From positions 186,001-250,000 of the forward strand of contig JARGXX010000075.1 of the NCBI GenBank assembly GCA_030374765.1: a DNA stretch of 64,000 bases, read 5' to 3'. The stretch's first letter is position 1. Every line of letters begins with the position of its first letter. Made by a program: the position numbers and the translations under genes. Shown here piece after piece: positions 44,790 through 55,529 of this stretch. This DNA comes from Agarophyton chilense. Taxonomy: Eukaryota; Rhodophyta; Florideophyceae; Gracilariales; Gracilariaceae. A model generated the notes under the pieces. The model worked only from the letters and a program-made list of their open reading frames with translations, was not told the DNA's origin and did no database searches.

Positions 44790-47700
44790 GCTGGTCTTCG
44801 ACCGCTGGTTGCGATCGTGTACCACGTTGCGCTGCTGGCGGCACGTGACTATAAGCTCCCTGCAAGCTCCGCCGCGATGACCTCCTCGATCTTCGTGTAT
44901 CAAAGATGTAGCACCTCCATTCTCGCAAAATGTTCGGTAAGTGTCAAAAACACCCGCTAATGCTTTCGCCTTCAGAGCATTCAATGGAACATCGGAGATA
45001 TCAAGTCCAAATGGATTTCGGAGCTCTTCAGACCAACGTTCTACACCAATAATACCAAACGCAATTAAAAGAACCAAAGGCGGGGTAAACCATCCAGAAG
45101 ACTCAACCAAACCTAGCGGGAGAAGCAATATCCATAGACTCATAAAAACTCTCAGATGCATCACATACCCAAACGGCATGCATTCTCGTTGCAAAGCCTT
45201 GCAGTTGCCCAAAATCGTTTGCAACTTTGACAACAATCCCATTATGATCCTCAGTTCGTTTGGAGGCGTTTTGTGTCTCGATTCGTAGTCTCTGGATATT
45301 AAGTAGTACGTTATTACATCCAAACAATATTCAGCCGGCTCCTCAGAAATGATGACCCGAGATACATCTGCCGCCGTCATGACATTTTCAAGTTCTGTTC
45401 TAAACAGCGTGTTTGCTTGCTTCGTCTCGTCTCCAAAATATTCCCAGTTTCTGAGTTCAGCAGCCGCTGAAATTAGGTAGCCGGACATATGTGCGGCTAT
45501 GCGTTTGAAATCGCCTTCGTGCCACGATCCACGCACTGTGCTAGCAAATGTACGATTCATCACCAACCTCGAAAGAATAGTCATGTTCTGTCGTATCTGA
45601 ATCAAACCAAACACGTATTTATAGTGCATTTCATACAAGCGCTTGCTCAGCAGCATGAACAACGCAAACCCAGAAAACTTAAAAATCTTCGATTGTAAAG
45701 CGATTGAACTGCACCACCAAGGGCCACATTGATGGTGAGATTGAAATACCGGTGATACTGGAGGAATAACTGACGAGAGCCATGTGATGATTACCGACCA
45801 CACGCCCAATACAAAAAACAGTCTGAATGACATGAAGTGGGCCGCCAGTTTCAGTGAAGACCACAGAGAATGCTGCAATGTATGTTCTTCTTTCATATCT
45901 TGCGAGTGGATATCCAGCGCTCGAGAACCGTATGGCTCCTCTTCTCCGCTGGCTCTCACCAGAGTTTTGAAACCACCAAAGTAATTTTGTTGCATAAAAT
46001 GCAAGTCTCGCAGAATTGCAGCGGCAAGTTCATCTAAATCAAAGTCATTGAGATCCGTGCCAAATGGGTCTTTGATTTCATTCGTAATTTTGTACAGTCT
46101 GTATTGCACGAAGCGGGAAACCGAGAAGAAGAAATAATACATACGTCAGCGACAAACGAGACATGCAATCGTGGAAACTTGTTAGGATACTAAACACATA
46201 CCCGAATAGACCGTAGGCCACAAGCGGCACGACAATGATTGTCATCCAACCTAAGAGTAGATAGGAGCACGTCAGATACATAAAACATATCCTTTGCGTT
46301 CAACGGCGAAGAATGAAAGTATGAACACTTACCAGCAGACTCAATAACGATAAAAGGGAACAAAGCAATCCATGAACCAAGTAGAAATCTGAGTAGTATT
46401 TGACCTGGAGGGGCGATATGGGCGTTTTTGATAAACATGCAAGTTGCAATGGAGTTTTCTATTTTGCAGAGCTCCGCCCTGAACTTGCTACGGCGCTTTG
46501 TCCCTAGTATTTTGCACGGAATCTCTAACGAAGACATGTGCGCAGCCGCCGATAAAAAATAGGACCTGATAACGTCTATGCAATGCCATGTCATGTTTTC
46601 TGCACAAAGTATTCTTCCAAGATCTTGCTGAGAAAAAATGCCTTTAAGTTCTCGAATATCACGATTTTTCCTTAGTTCCATCTTTAGAACTATCGGGATG
46701 GCCACTATGTGACTTGTGATGCGATCATGATCCCCTCTGTGCCATGTACCGCTGGGAAATAAATTGAACCAGAGAGCAAGTAGTGCATGACACTGACTTC
46801 TCAGATTATCGCGCCAAACAAGCCCGGCTTCTCTGTACCGATTGAGTCCAATCTGCATATAGAAGGCAATCAAAACAAGAGCTTTCTCCCAGCCAAAAAT
46901 TTCACGATGAAAGAAACAGAAAGATGCATGTGGACGCAAAAATTCGAGCGGTTAGCATCTCAAATACCGAACACGAGCTTGGTAGAGAACTTACTTGCAA
47001 AACTGAAATAGACCGCAGCATCTTCATCAACCATGGCAGATGGCACCCACCATCGAACTTGGTCAGAAGATCCGTCGTTTTTTGTTTGGTAACTTAGAAG
47101 TACAACGACAATTGTCCATGTCTCAGCTGCCAGAATCCACCACCACGGAACGCTACACAAAAAGTGGTGGAAGAAGGTCTTCTTCTTCATAATCTGCTTT
47201 GGAGGCCGGATAAGACTATTTTTCTTCTCTTCGAAGGGTTTCTTCGAGGGTATTCCAAGCTCTACTAATGTATGCTTAGATCGAACCGTACCATCTTCCA
47301 TAGACAAACCCAAGAACGCCTGTGCTTCCGGAAAAACTGGTAATACGTGATACTTATGGCTCCATTTCACCGAATCTACCGCCTCAAGAACAGTGCCTAT
47401 AATTCTTGAACAAAGTTGCTTCTGCAATTCAATTGAGGAGCCTTCTCGAGACTCCAATAATTCAAATGCCAGCGAGTCCAGGCAAAGCACTGCGTATGAA
47501 ATTATTGAGCTCCATAGGATTCCGTAAAAACCAGAATCTGCTACTAGTCCAAGTGGTAAGAGAAACAACCAAACCCCAGTAAACACATGCTGATGCTTGG
47601 TTATCCCACGGACAACTGGATACTTATTCATGGTTCTAATGAAAGAAATAATTAGCCTTATCCGTGTAAGTCTGTCGAGCATGTGGCGAACCAACCGAGA

Positions 47701-50700
47701 CGGCGCGGAAAAGTTTGATTCGACGATTGCAGGGTCTCTGTTGGTTGCATCTATTGATATAAGGTACCTTTCCAGGACTTCGATACAACACTGAACAGTA
47801 CTCGAGCTAGACTGTGAAGCCTGTTGATCCTCCACGGAGAGAAGACCATGATTCTTCAGTGCGGTGCCGTTCTCAAGCAATTCATCTTGAAATGACACCG
47901 GAATCTGAACAATATGTGCCACTATTCGTTCTTTGTCTTTCACATGCCATGTGTGACTGGGGAATGCCTGGACGAACTGCAAAGCCAGAAATCGAAGTTC
48001 ACTTTCCAGTTTATAGAAGTGGCATATTCTGCTCTCAAACCTTCCAAGTGCCTCTTGTGCTCGAAAACCTAGCAGAATAAACAAGGCCAGTCCAGTATAA
48101 CTAAGAACAATTCCGTCTATTTGAATGGGGCTGCAACGCCAAGGCCTGTTACAGTTCTCCTGATCCCAGGGAAACGACGAAGCGTAGAAGATGAATGTCC
48201 CAAGAGTCGACCACAGAACACTTGCTGCGAAGGCTTTTCGATTTGTTCGTGGAACAAACGACCAAAACTTTGATCCGATTCTCCAAAGCTCAAGCTTTAA
48301 CTTGCCACAAAACCATCTAAAATCATGTTTGGTGAGTGCTAAATCTGACTCAATTTCGGGATTCAGTATTGAGAAAGGACCAAATGACTTTCGAGAGTAC
48401 GACAAACTTCTCGCGATTGATACCATGCCAACCGAATTAACGTTGTGAACGCTCTGAATAACATCCCTCATTTCATCACACAAGTCATTGAGAGGAAGAT
48501 CGTCTGGATCCATCCCGAAAGGGTCCTGCAAATCACTTCCCAAGACGGCCAAATTTATGATGCAGTACCCAAGTAGCACTGAATATAAGATTGTGAGAAA
48601 GCCATGCTCCCCGGCCATGGAAATCGGTAGGATAATGAGCCAGATTATGAGGAAAGATCGCACGTGTCTCGTCAAAATGGGAGAAAGAGGGAATCTACGC
48701 GACGCTTGACATTTTCGGATCACATCTTCCACCCTCCATGCATTCTGTTGAAGATTGAAAATAGATTCGCGGAATGGACTAGTTCCATATTTGTTATACC
48801 CACGAGCAGGGTCGATAGCACTGTTCAAATAACCATATATCACGTGAAACAAATAATCACTAGGATCCTTTGCCGAGCACAAAGCACGAAAGTCGTGTTT
48901 TGATATAATGTTTCTAACAGAAGAAAAATCACGGCTATCCCGGAGCTTTGCGGTTAGCACATACGGGACGGTCGCAAGAAAGGAGAAAATGCGCTCACGA
49001 TCTCTGGGATGCCATAATCCATTTCGACATGACGTCGCAAAGTGAATCGCCAAAACGTTCAAGCTGCTTCGCATCTCCATGCTCCACAAGAGAAGACCGT
49101 TCCAGTAACGGCTGTATGCATCCATCACCCAAAACCCTAGCAAGAGAAAAAGTGCTAAAGCAAATTGCAAAGTTGTGCGTGGATGAGGTCCAATGTAGGT
49201 GCACCACCAAAAGCACTTCTCATTGTATCGGTTAGGACTGGTGATCGATCGGGACGCGACCCATGACAGAACCACCGATATAACTGTCCAAGTTATGTGG
49301 AAAACAAGCGGAATGAGAACTGACTTCCTTGCGAGTCGAGAACAATGCGGTAAAGGCATTGACTTGAAAAGCGAAACAACTCTCCGCAGCAAACGAAAAT
49401 CCCAACGCGATATCTCCAACTTTGCAGACAACGAATGAGGTAGTTCTGTTTCCAAACAAGACCAAGATTCAGCGTTTTCTTTCTCTTGAGTCGACGACGA
49501 CAAAACATCGTCCAATTCCACAGCTTCATTTTCGAAAACGGAAATCACGCCCAATGATGCCTCAGCCCCCAGAATTTCAAGATTGATATCATCGTAGTCG
49601 TATCCAAAAGGATTATTAAGCCGAGAAGCTATTTCAAAGACAGAACCAACGCCGTACACAACGGAGACCGACCATATTGGTGTAAACCTGAAGAAGGCAG
49701 GACATTCAGTTCAGTTTCACGCTTGTAGTCAGCATCAAGTTTGCGTCGACGTGCAAAGTAGTATAATAGACGGAGAAGAGATCCACAGGCGTCGATTCTT
49801 TCAAATGCACTGCTATACTATGAGTAAACGTAAACTTACCATCCATTTTCAGCAACAAATGATAGTGGCACGAAGAAGCACCAAATATACATAAACAGTC
49901 GTAGATGATTGATATAGCCTTTTGACGGGTAGAACTCAGCTATTCGAAAAAGAGCGCTCGAGCTCTCATCAAGCCTGTCGAGGATCGTCCCGATGAAGTT
50001 TCGGGCAAATTCAGAACCTGTAGCTCGCCCATCGATGACTAGTCCACACACTTCTTCACATGCTGTCTCCGCAGCCGTCACATACGCTCGCACAACCCTG
50101 GAACAGGCCAAATGAGGTTCACTGTCCGCTCGGATTTCTGCGAAGTCCTTTGTGCAGAGAAGGCCCTTCATACCCTGTTCGACGTTTTTCATTCCGCCCA
50201 ATAGCAGCGCCAACGCTAAGGGATATGAAGCCAGGAGTGCTTCCATCCTTTCGCGGTCTCCGTCGTGCCATGTACCTGCAGGAAAAATTTGTACGAGTTG
50301 TCGAGCAATTTGTCGTGTGTATGTTTCAACCGCAACCCAAGCATCCTGTGCCTCTCTTCTTCTGGCCGCGGCTTCTTTCACAAGAAAGCCTAGAAGCGTG
50401 AACAATGCCCATCCAACTGCTGAGACGAGAAAAGAAGATACCGAAAGGCGCGTCTGCCAGAAATTACCATGCCCCGAACCTGAAACTCCTGCAAAAGAGA
50501 CCCAGATTATCTCATGACGAGACAAAGAATCATTCCTGCTCTGTTTTGACAGAAAAAACGATGCAATGGTTACAGTGACTGCCCACAGACCTTCTACAAG
50601 AAGAAGTGTAAACGGGACCGTGATCAGTGACTGACGCCCTCGCTTTTGCTGTGATGATGCAGATAGCTCTCGGAGAATACTCTTCGCTGAAGCAGAAGAA

Positions 50701-50711
50701 GATTCATCCAT
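44781..50711 (-). CDS. Five-module tandem bestrophin-like anion channel (5 exons)
   Basis: Exons (minus strand) 50711-49840, 49687-46995, 46881-46333, 46250-46202 and 46098-44781 join to 5481 nt, 1826 residues. Introns of 152, 113, 82 and 103 nt all begin GTAAGT or GTATGT and end AG. Each of five modules has a bestrophin plan: a first membrane helix, a pore-type second helix (ALFTLLGF, ALFLLLGF, ALFILLGF, TLVLIAF, ALFMLLSK), a WHxGDRER-like block (W148, W516, W871, W1235, W1580), a fourth membrane segment ending in G-W/F (G290, G653, G1010, G1372, G1723) and the PFGxDxxDLPL box (P317, P679-682 region, absent in module 3, P1399, P1750). Single bestrophins form pentameric anion channels; bacterial and plant members are about one module long. 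This chain could fold as an intramolecular pentamer in a membrane not identifiable from the sequence. The start is the first ATG after an in-frame TAG. The stop lies in a transposon repeat. Module homology is certain enough; a single mRNA is inferred. Confidence 0.85.
46099..46201 (-). other. Intron 4 of the bestrophin-like gene
   Basis: GTATGTGTTTAG donor and CAATACAG acceptor. It splits the Gly codon (GG|A) of residue 1388, joining GLFG to LYKITNEIKDPFG. Confidence 0.8.
46251..46332 (-). other. Intron 3 of the bestrophin-like gene
   Basis: GTAAGTG donor and CTCTTAG acceptor, 82 nt. It splits the Gly codon (G|GT) of residue 1372, right before the conserved Trp of the G-W motif in module 4. 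Confidence 0.85.
46882..46994 (-). other. Intron 2 of the bestrophin-like gene
   Basis: GTAAGT donor and GGGAGAAAG acceptor, 113 nt. Residue 1189 is split (A|CT), joining AVYFSFA to TLVLIAF so that the second membrane helix of module 4 is continuous and aligns with the other modules. An alternative AG four bases upstream breaks the frame. Confidence 0.7.
49688..49839 (-). other. Intron 1 of the bestrophin-like gene
   Basis: GTAAGTTT donor and a pyrimidine-rich CCTTCTTCAG acceptor, 152 nt. It splits the Trp codon (TG|G) of residue 291 in the G-W motif of module 1. Confidence 0.88.
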
Positions 50712-51887
50712 TGAACGATAGAGGGAATCAAATGCTGCTGTTTTCAGACAATGCGCCTAAAGTTTAGTTCAACTATGTTCCCGTTTAAATTAGTTGACAT
50801 TGGCGGGGACTTCGCCGTAAGCATGGCAATTGTTAGCTTTGAAAGCACTGAAATGGAGCTTGTAGAGGCATCAAGAGTGAAAGCTTTGACGACGAATCAG
50901 ACATAGATAATACACTTTATAACCGCGTAATGACTGGCTGCTGAATACAGCGGAATGGTAAGGGGGTCTCTCATACCGGGTTGTGATTCTTTTCAGGGAC
51001 AGATAATCACAAAAATGTGGACACGAGCTTCAGTTAACAGTGTTGAGTTGCAAATAAGAGTAATGGCGTTCATATATTTCGTATACGGCCTTTGATACTT
51101 TCCCGCATTACTATACTGTGCCCCCCATCACTGGTGAAAGGCATTAGGTTTGCCATTTAGCAGAAGGAGAGGCAATACCTCCCCCAACAGAAAGGTTCAC
51201 CTTTCGGCTCATTCAAATATTCAGCACTCTCTGGTTTGTGTGGCAAGCTAATGACAACCACCTGAAGATCAGTTAAACCCCGGAAGGAATAAGTACTATG
51301 CTTGGCCCATGTCATAGATTTTATAAGCTATAGTTGAACACATCGAAACGTAGGTTGAAGTTTGTTCGAAAAGCGATGATTAGAGCTTTTATTGCACTGT
51401 AGGAGTGCTGATATCTGAGCGGTCCTTGGTTATCACACTCGTTTGAGTGTGATATCAAATCGGGCCTTTTTTCGTACGATAAGCGATATATCCAAAACCT
51501 TGTGCGATTAAGGGTCACTCGTTTTTGGATATAACTCATACGTATAAATGGGGCTGGACCGCTGCCATGGAATTTGCGACAGAGGGCCAAAAGGGTTGGG
51601 TTACGAGGTAGCAACCAATTGCTACTCCAAAAATTAAGGACACATCACACAATTTCACCGAAGGTGTAGTCACGAAGTTTACATCCTGTACAGTATGTAA
51701 ACTGCAAGCGTTGAAGGATACTCATCCGCGGATTCTGACGTATGAGAAAAACCGCCCTTTGTCGGGACAAGAAATGATATCAATGTATCTGCCAAAACCA
51801 TGATGATTGAGTTAGGGGCCTTAGAAAAGAATACTCGGTACGTTTGAGAAAGAAGCAGAGGAACAAAAAAAGGTCCAAAGGATGGCA
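50712..51887. other. Intergenic region upstream of the bestrophin-like gene
   Basis: No gene recognised; frames stay under 100 codons. The right half contains two inverted repeats (51431-51454 and 51488-51532). The left half should hold the bestrophin-like gene promoter. Confidence 0.5.
51431..51454. repeat. Perfect 10-bp hairpin
   Basis: TATCACACTC and GAGTGTGATA flank a GTTT loop. A second, imperfect hairpin follows (ATATCCAAAAC at 51488-51498 and GTTTTTGGATAT at 51521-51532). The spot lies just beyond the end of the HEAT-protein gene, so one could act in 3'-end formation, or both may be remains of a foldback element. Confidence 0.5.
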
Positions 51888-52961
51888 TCAAATCCATTCG
51901 TCATCGTCTTCGGCATTACGTTCCAAAGTGTCCGCAGCTAGTCGAAGCACATTGCTCACAGATTGCACCTCCTCAAGCTGCTGCCTTTGCCTCAAAACCT
52001 GTACAACCGTTTCATCTCCAACTTTCATCAACGCCAAAGCGGCACAGCGACGAAGTTCATGGTCATCATCAGTTAAAAACTGAACAATTCTGCCAGCGTC
52101 CTGTTTGCAGCCAACGTTGGCCAGAGCGGTTACGGCCTCCCCTTTAACTTGGGCACATTGGTCATCTAGGGCCTTGCGCAGGGCATCGATGGCACGCATA
52201 CGGACATCATTATTTGCAGTATCCTCCCAATCATCATCGGCAGCAGTGCCCATCGCGGGCAGAGCATCGCCAATGGCAACGGCACCCAAGGCCGAAATGA
52301 CTGCAGCGCGCACATCAGGGTTTGGGTGCTGAATAGAGGCGAAGAGCGCATCTCCTGCGGCACCCTGCATGAAGGAAATAGCCCAGGCGGCGTGGCCCTT
52401 AGTTGCCATGGATACGTGTGGATCCGATATGAGTTGGAGTAGTTTCGGCACGGCGACAGCGCCCATCTTGGCAAGGGCGCCCGCTGCAGAGGAACGGGTG
52501 ACGGTGTCTTCATCGTGAACAAGAGCATGTAAAAGGGGGTCTGTGGCGGCGGGATCGCCGATTTTGGCGAGCGCTTTGCCGCATGAGCGGCGCACAACTG
52601 GGTTCGGACATGTTCTGAGCGCGGTGATGAGCGTCGGAAGCGCCTTGGAACCAACTTTTCCGAACGATTCGACCAAGGCCAGACGAGCCATGCCGCGTGA
52701 GTCGGCAAGATGAAGCACCATTTGTTGCAGCGTTGCGTCCGACAGAGGGGAGGCGCTTCGCAATTGTTCGGCGACGTCTGTGATAAGGTCATCTGTTGTA
52801 CTGTGTAAAATGTGGGCGGAAGGCGATTGCAGCTCGGGGGTGTAGGTGGCGCGAATTGGAAGTCTGACGATGCGGGGGCGCGGTATGGGTTGCCTGCAGA
52901 GGCGGGTGCGGGCAGGGGATATTAATAGTGGCAAGGCATTCGCGGCGGTGAAGGCAATCAT
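51888..52961 (-). CDS. HEAT-repeat protein, NblB/CpcE-like family, probably plastid-targeted
   Basis: 357 residues from ATG 52961. The first 40 residues are rich in Ala, Pro and Arg with few acidic residues (up to about IRATYTP), like a plastid transit peptide, with a Phe at position 4 as is common in red algae. From about residue 90 at least six HEAT-type repeats follow, each with the PBS-lyase pattern: SRGMARLALVESFGKVG, NPVVRRSCGKALAKIGDPAA, DTVTRSSAAGALAKMG, TKGHAAWAISFM, NPDVRAAVISALGAVAIG, AQVKGEAVTALANVG, HELRRCAALALMKVGDE. This resembles the cyanobacterial phycobilisome-lyase/NblB group and a plant homologue family. An acidic insert (ADDDWEDTAND) interrupts the fifth repeat and the end is acidic. 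A role in bilin attachment or pigment-protein turnover is possible but not shown; it may be only a scaffold. Confidence 0.7.
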   Translation of the reverse strand: MIAFTAANALPLLISPARTRLCRQPIPRPRIVRLPIRATYTPELQSPSAHILHSTTDDLITDVAEQLRSASPLSDATLQQMVLHLADSRGMARLALVESFGKVGSKALPTLITALRTCPNPVVRRSCGKALAKIGDPAATDPLLHALVHDEDTVTRSSAAGALAKMGAVAVPKLLQLISDPHVSMATKGHAAWAISFMQGAAGDALFASIQHPNPDVRAAVISALGAVAIGDALPAMGTAADDDWEDTANNDVRMRAIDALRKALDDQCAQVKGEAVTALANVGCKQDAGRIVQFLTDDDHELRRCAALALMKVGDETVVQVLRQRQQLEEVQSVSNVLRLAADTLERNAEDDDEWI

Positions 52962-53635
52962 GGCGGGTGGGAGGCGTAACGGAAAGGCTGGGAAGAAGTC
53001 GCTCGTCGTTTAGAGCGCCCAGAGGGCTGGCAGGTGGCGAGGGTGAAGCGGGGGTCTAGCTAGGGAGATCAATGAAGCTGTCTGTTCGCGAAGGACAGTG
53101 GAGGTGCGTTGTGTGCTCTCCCTCTAGTCTCTGAAGATACTGTAACTATGTGAGGGTGTGCTCACGATTTCGGAAAAATGATATCCTCATTAGTTTGAGT
53201 CGCAACCGTTTGAATCATTGCGCTCGACGCCAATTTTTGAGAAGCAGAGAGTTGATGCCGTGCGCGCTCACAACACCCCTCCTCTGACTGGCTGACTCAC
53301 TGGCTCAGTTACGAAAGTGCTCGGCCACCAAGACGCCTTGCGAAGAAGGGGAGCGTTCGTGTTCCCGAGGGTGTTCTCGTGGTTAAGTTTGACCAAGGCA
53401 GCGAGAAGCATTCATCTATGCCCACAAAACCAGCAAACTTTCAATTTTGTTTTTGTCGTTACCTGATTACACGTGCCTCCTCGCGCGCATTGCACAGCGC
53501 TCCGCAACTCGGTTCATTGCTTCCGCAGAGCGCACCCGCATCCGCTTTGCTGTTCCTCCTGCCTCAGCCCGACAACAAAACCCTTCAGTCGCAAAACTCG
53601 TAACACACACCGTCCTCCGCTGCCGTCGTCGCGCA
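52962..53635. other. Divergent promoter region of the HEAT and BRF1 genes
   Basis: 674 bases between two genes transcribed away from each other. No open frame with family motifs; an upstream continuation of the BRF1 frame exists but lacks conservation signs and has no needed ATG. No clear TATA box was seen. Confidence 0.5.
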
Positions 53636-55258
53636 ATGAGCGCCCAGGTGCAAAGATGCTCCGCTTGCGGCAGCGACGAAATCGACTTCGATGCCGCGAG
53701 AGGCCAGTCATCATGCATGGCATGCGGCGAAGTGCTCGAGCAAAACGCTATTGTCGCAGAAGTGGGCTTCGCCGAAGATGCCCGAGGTCGTTCCAATATG
53801 GTGGGGCAGCACGTGCGCGCCGACGGCAGGTCCAATTTTGCGTCCATGCCCGGCTATTCCGCGAGAGCCACGTTCACCACCATGCTCAACGCTCGCCACA
53901 AGTTGCGCCAACTCGTGTCTGCCCTCAAGTTGCATCAGCGGCACACGGAGGCTGCGGAGCGCCTGTTTCGTCTAGCTGCGGAGCGAAATTTTCACCGAGG
54001 CCGCCGGCTGGCAAATGTGTGTTGTGCTTGTCTGTACGCTGTTTGCAGAATTGAGAAGACTCCGCACATGTTGTTGGATTTCTCCGATGTTCTCGAGACC
54101 AATGTTTATCTGCTTGGACACACGTTTCTCAAGTTTGCCCAAGTCGTTGCCCTTACTTTACCCATCATCGACCCAAGTCTCTACATCCATCGTTTTGCAA
54201 GCAAGCTTGAATTCGGAGACAAGACCAATGCCGTTGCCATGACAGCGCTGCGAATTCTAGCCCGAATGCAGCGTGATTGGCTCAGTCATGGCAGGAGGCC
54301 GAGCAGCCTGTGCGGCGCTGCGCTTATGTGTGCAGCGGGCATGCACCAGTTCCACAGATCTATGATAGACGTTTGCCGTGTGGTCCGAATAGGGAATGTA
54401 ACTTTGCGAGAGCGTCTTCAAGAACTCAATAAGACCCCAACTGCAACACTGACAGCTGCTCAAATTGTGTCGAGAGGTGGAGACGATGGAAAAGTGTCTT
54501 CTTTGATGCTAGAAGAAGAGCCTACGGCGTGCGATCCACCAGCTTTTCAACGCTCACAGAAACAAAAACATTTGAAGCGCAAACATGCGCACCTGAACAC
54601 TTCACAGGCAGATGGTACCGCAACTGCGAAACGGAAAAGAACACAGTCCGATTTTCCATCTGCCTCGGGACAATTGACACGACCTGAAGGCGATATCGCG
54701 ATGGATGATGCGTCAATTCAGCGACAAATGCAAATGGTTCTTGCCAGTACCGAGATGCAAGAGCTAGAACACGAGTCACGAGAGGAAGAGCAGCTTGCTA
54801 CTGCTGTCACGTTAGGATCACCAGGAACAGAGAGCGATATAGAGCGTGAAAGAGACTTAGCAGAGAAGGAAGCTGCACAGGACATTGAGAATGGAAAAGA
54901 AGACCTCAGCGATTTAGAGGAAGAAGACGTGCAAAGGTATTTCAACACTGAGGAAGAATGTAGAAGAAAAGCGGTATTATGGACCGAGATTAACAAGGAT
55001 TACCTCGAGAAACAAGAGCGGTTAGAAACAATGCGTCGAGAACGACCAGATGACTTTAAACGATTACGACCAACACGCAAAACGTCCAAGAAGAAAAGCT
55101 CAGCTGCTGAAAAGGGACAGAAAGCTAGTGCTAAAGGAAAGAAAGACGTTGACTCTGAACCACCTGCGCCAAAACCATCCAAGAAGCTTAATTATGCGAA
55201 ACTCAAGCAGCTGGCACTTGCTGCGGGTCAGGAGATGCCTTCAGTACCAATACTATAA
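53636..55258 (+). CDS. BRF1: Transcription factor IIIB subunit BRF1
   Basis: 540 residues from ATG 53636; the open frame extends upstream but the first conserved element starts only here. A TFIIB-type zinc ribbon with Cys8, Cys11, Cys27 and Cys30 (C-x2-C...CMAC) is followed by two cyclin folds (about residues 75-165 with RHKLRQLVSALKL and RGRRLANVCCACLYAVCR; about 170-265 with AMTALRILARMQRDWL and LCGAALMCAA). After a Ser/Lys-rich linker with a nuclear-signal-like KHLKRKHAHL, residues about 420-460 carry the Brf1 homology block (SDLEEEDVQRYFNTEEE...LWTEINKDYL), which binds TBP in yeast and humans. The tail is Lys-rich. BRF1 recruits RNA polymerase III to tRNA and 5S genes in the nucleus. AATAAA at 55376 could serve as a poly(A) signal. 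Confidence 0.95.
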   Translation: MSAQVQRCSACGSDEIDFDAARGQSSCMACGEVLEQNAIVAEVGFAEDARGRSNMVGQHVRADGRSNFASMPGYSARATFTTMLNARHKLRQLVSALKLHQRHTEAAERLFRLAAERNFHRGRRLANVCCACLYAVCRIEKTPHMLLDFSDVLETNVYLLGHTFLKFAQVVALTLPIIDPSLYIHRFASKLEFGDKTNAVAMTALRILARMQRDWLSHGRRPSSLCGAALMCAAGMHQFHRSMIDVCRVVRIGNVTLRERLQELNKTPTATLTAAQIVSRGGDDGKVSSLMLEEEPTACDPPAFQRSQKQKHLKRKHAHLNTSQADGTATAKRKRTQSDFPSASGQLTRPEGDIAMDDASIQRQMQMVLASTEMQELEHESREEEQLATAVTLGSPGTESDIERERDLAEKEAAQDIENGKEDLSDLEEEDVQRYFNTEEECRRKAVLWTEINKDYLEKQERLETMRRERPDDFKRLRPTRKTSKKKSSAAEKGQKASAKGKKDVDSEPPAPKPSKKLNYAKLKQLALAAGQEMPSVPIL

Positions 55259-55529
55259 TCGATGTGAGACAAGAGTGTTTTGTATTTGAAACATGGTGTC
55301 TTTTTCGCTGCGCTGTCAAATCGCGGCATTCCATCCTCCAAGTCGAGGGCGGAGAATGCTTCAATTGTGTATATGAATAAATGAAAGGCATTCTGTTCTA
55401 GTGTGAATCATGAAAAGCTGCAAGCACCAATGTCTTCGGCCAACCGAATAGAATAAAAGAAGTAGGCAAGCGGCCTGAGCGCGATGAACTTTGCTATAGA
55501 ATCGTTTTTAGGACGAGCTGCGGCTTCCA

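Noticed and set aside
44781-50711. Four or five separate bestrophin genes in tandem
   Set aside because: Modules 2 and 3 and the first part of 4 are continuous in one exon of 2.7 kb, and the remaining module borders are bridged by good GT-AG introns that restore the frame exactly over 1827 codons. No stop or promoter-like gap separates modules.
51321-51614. A small minus-strand gene of 97 codons
   Set aside because: It covers the two inverted repeats, which explain its sequence, and shows no motif.
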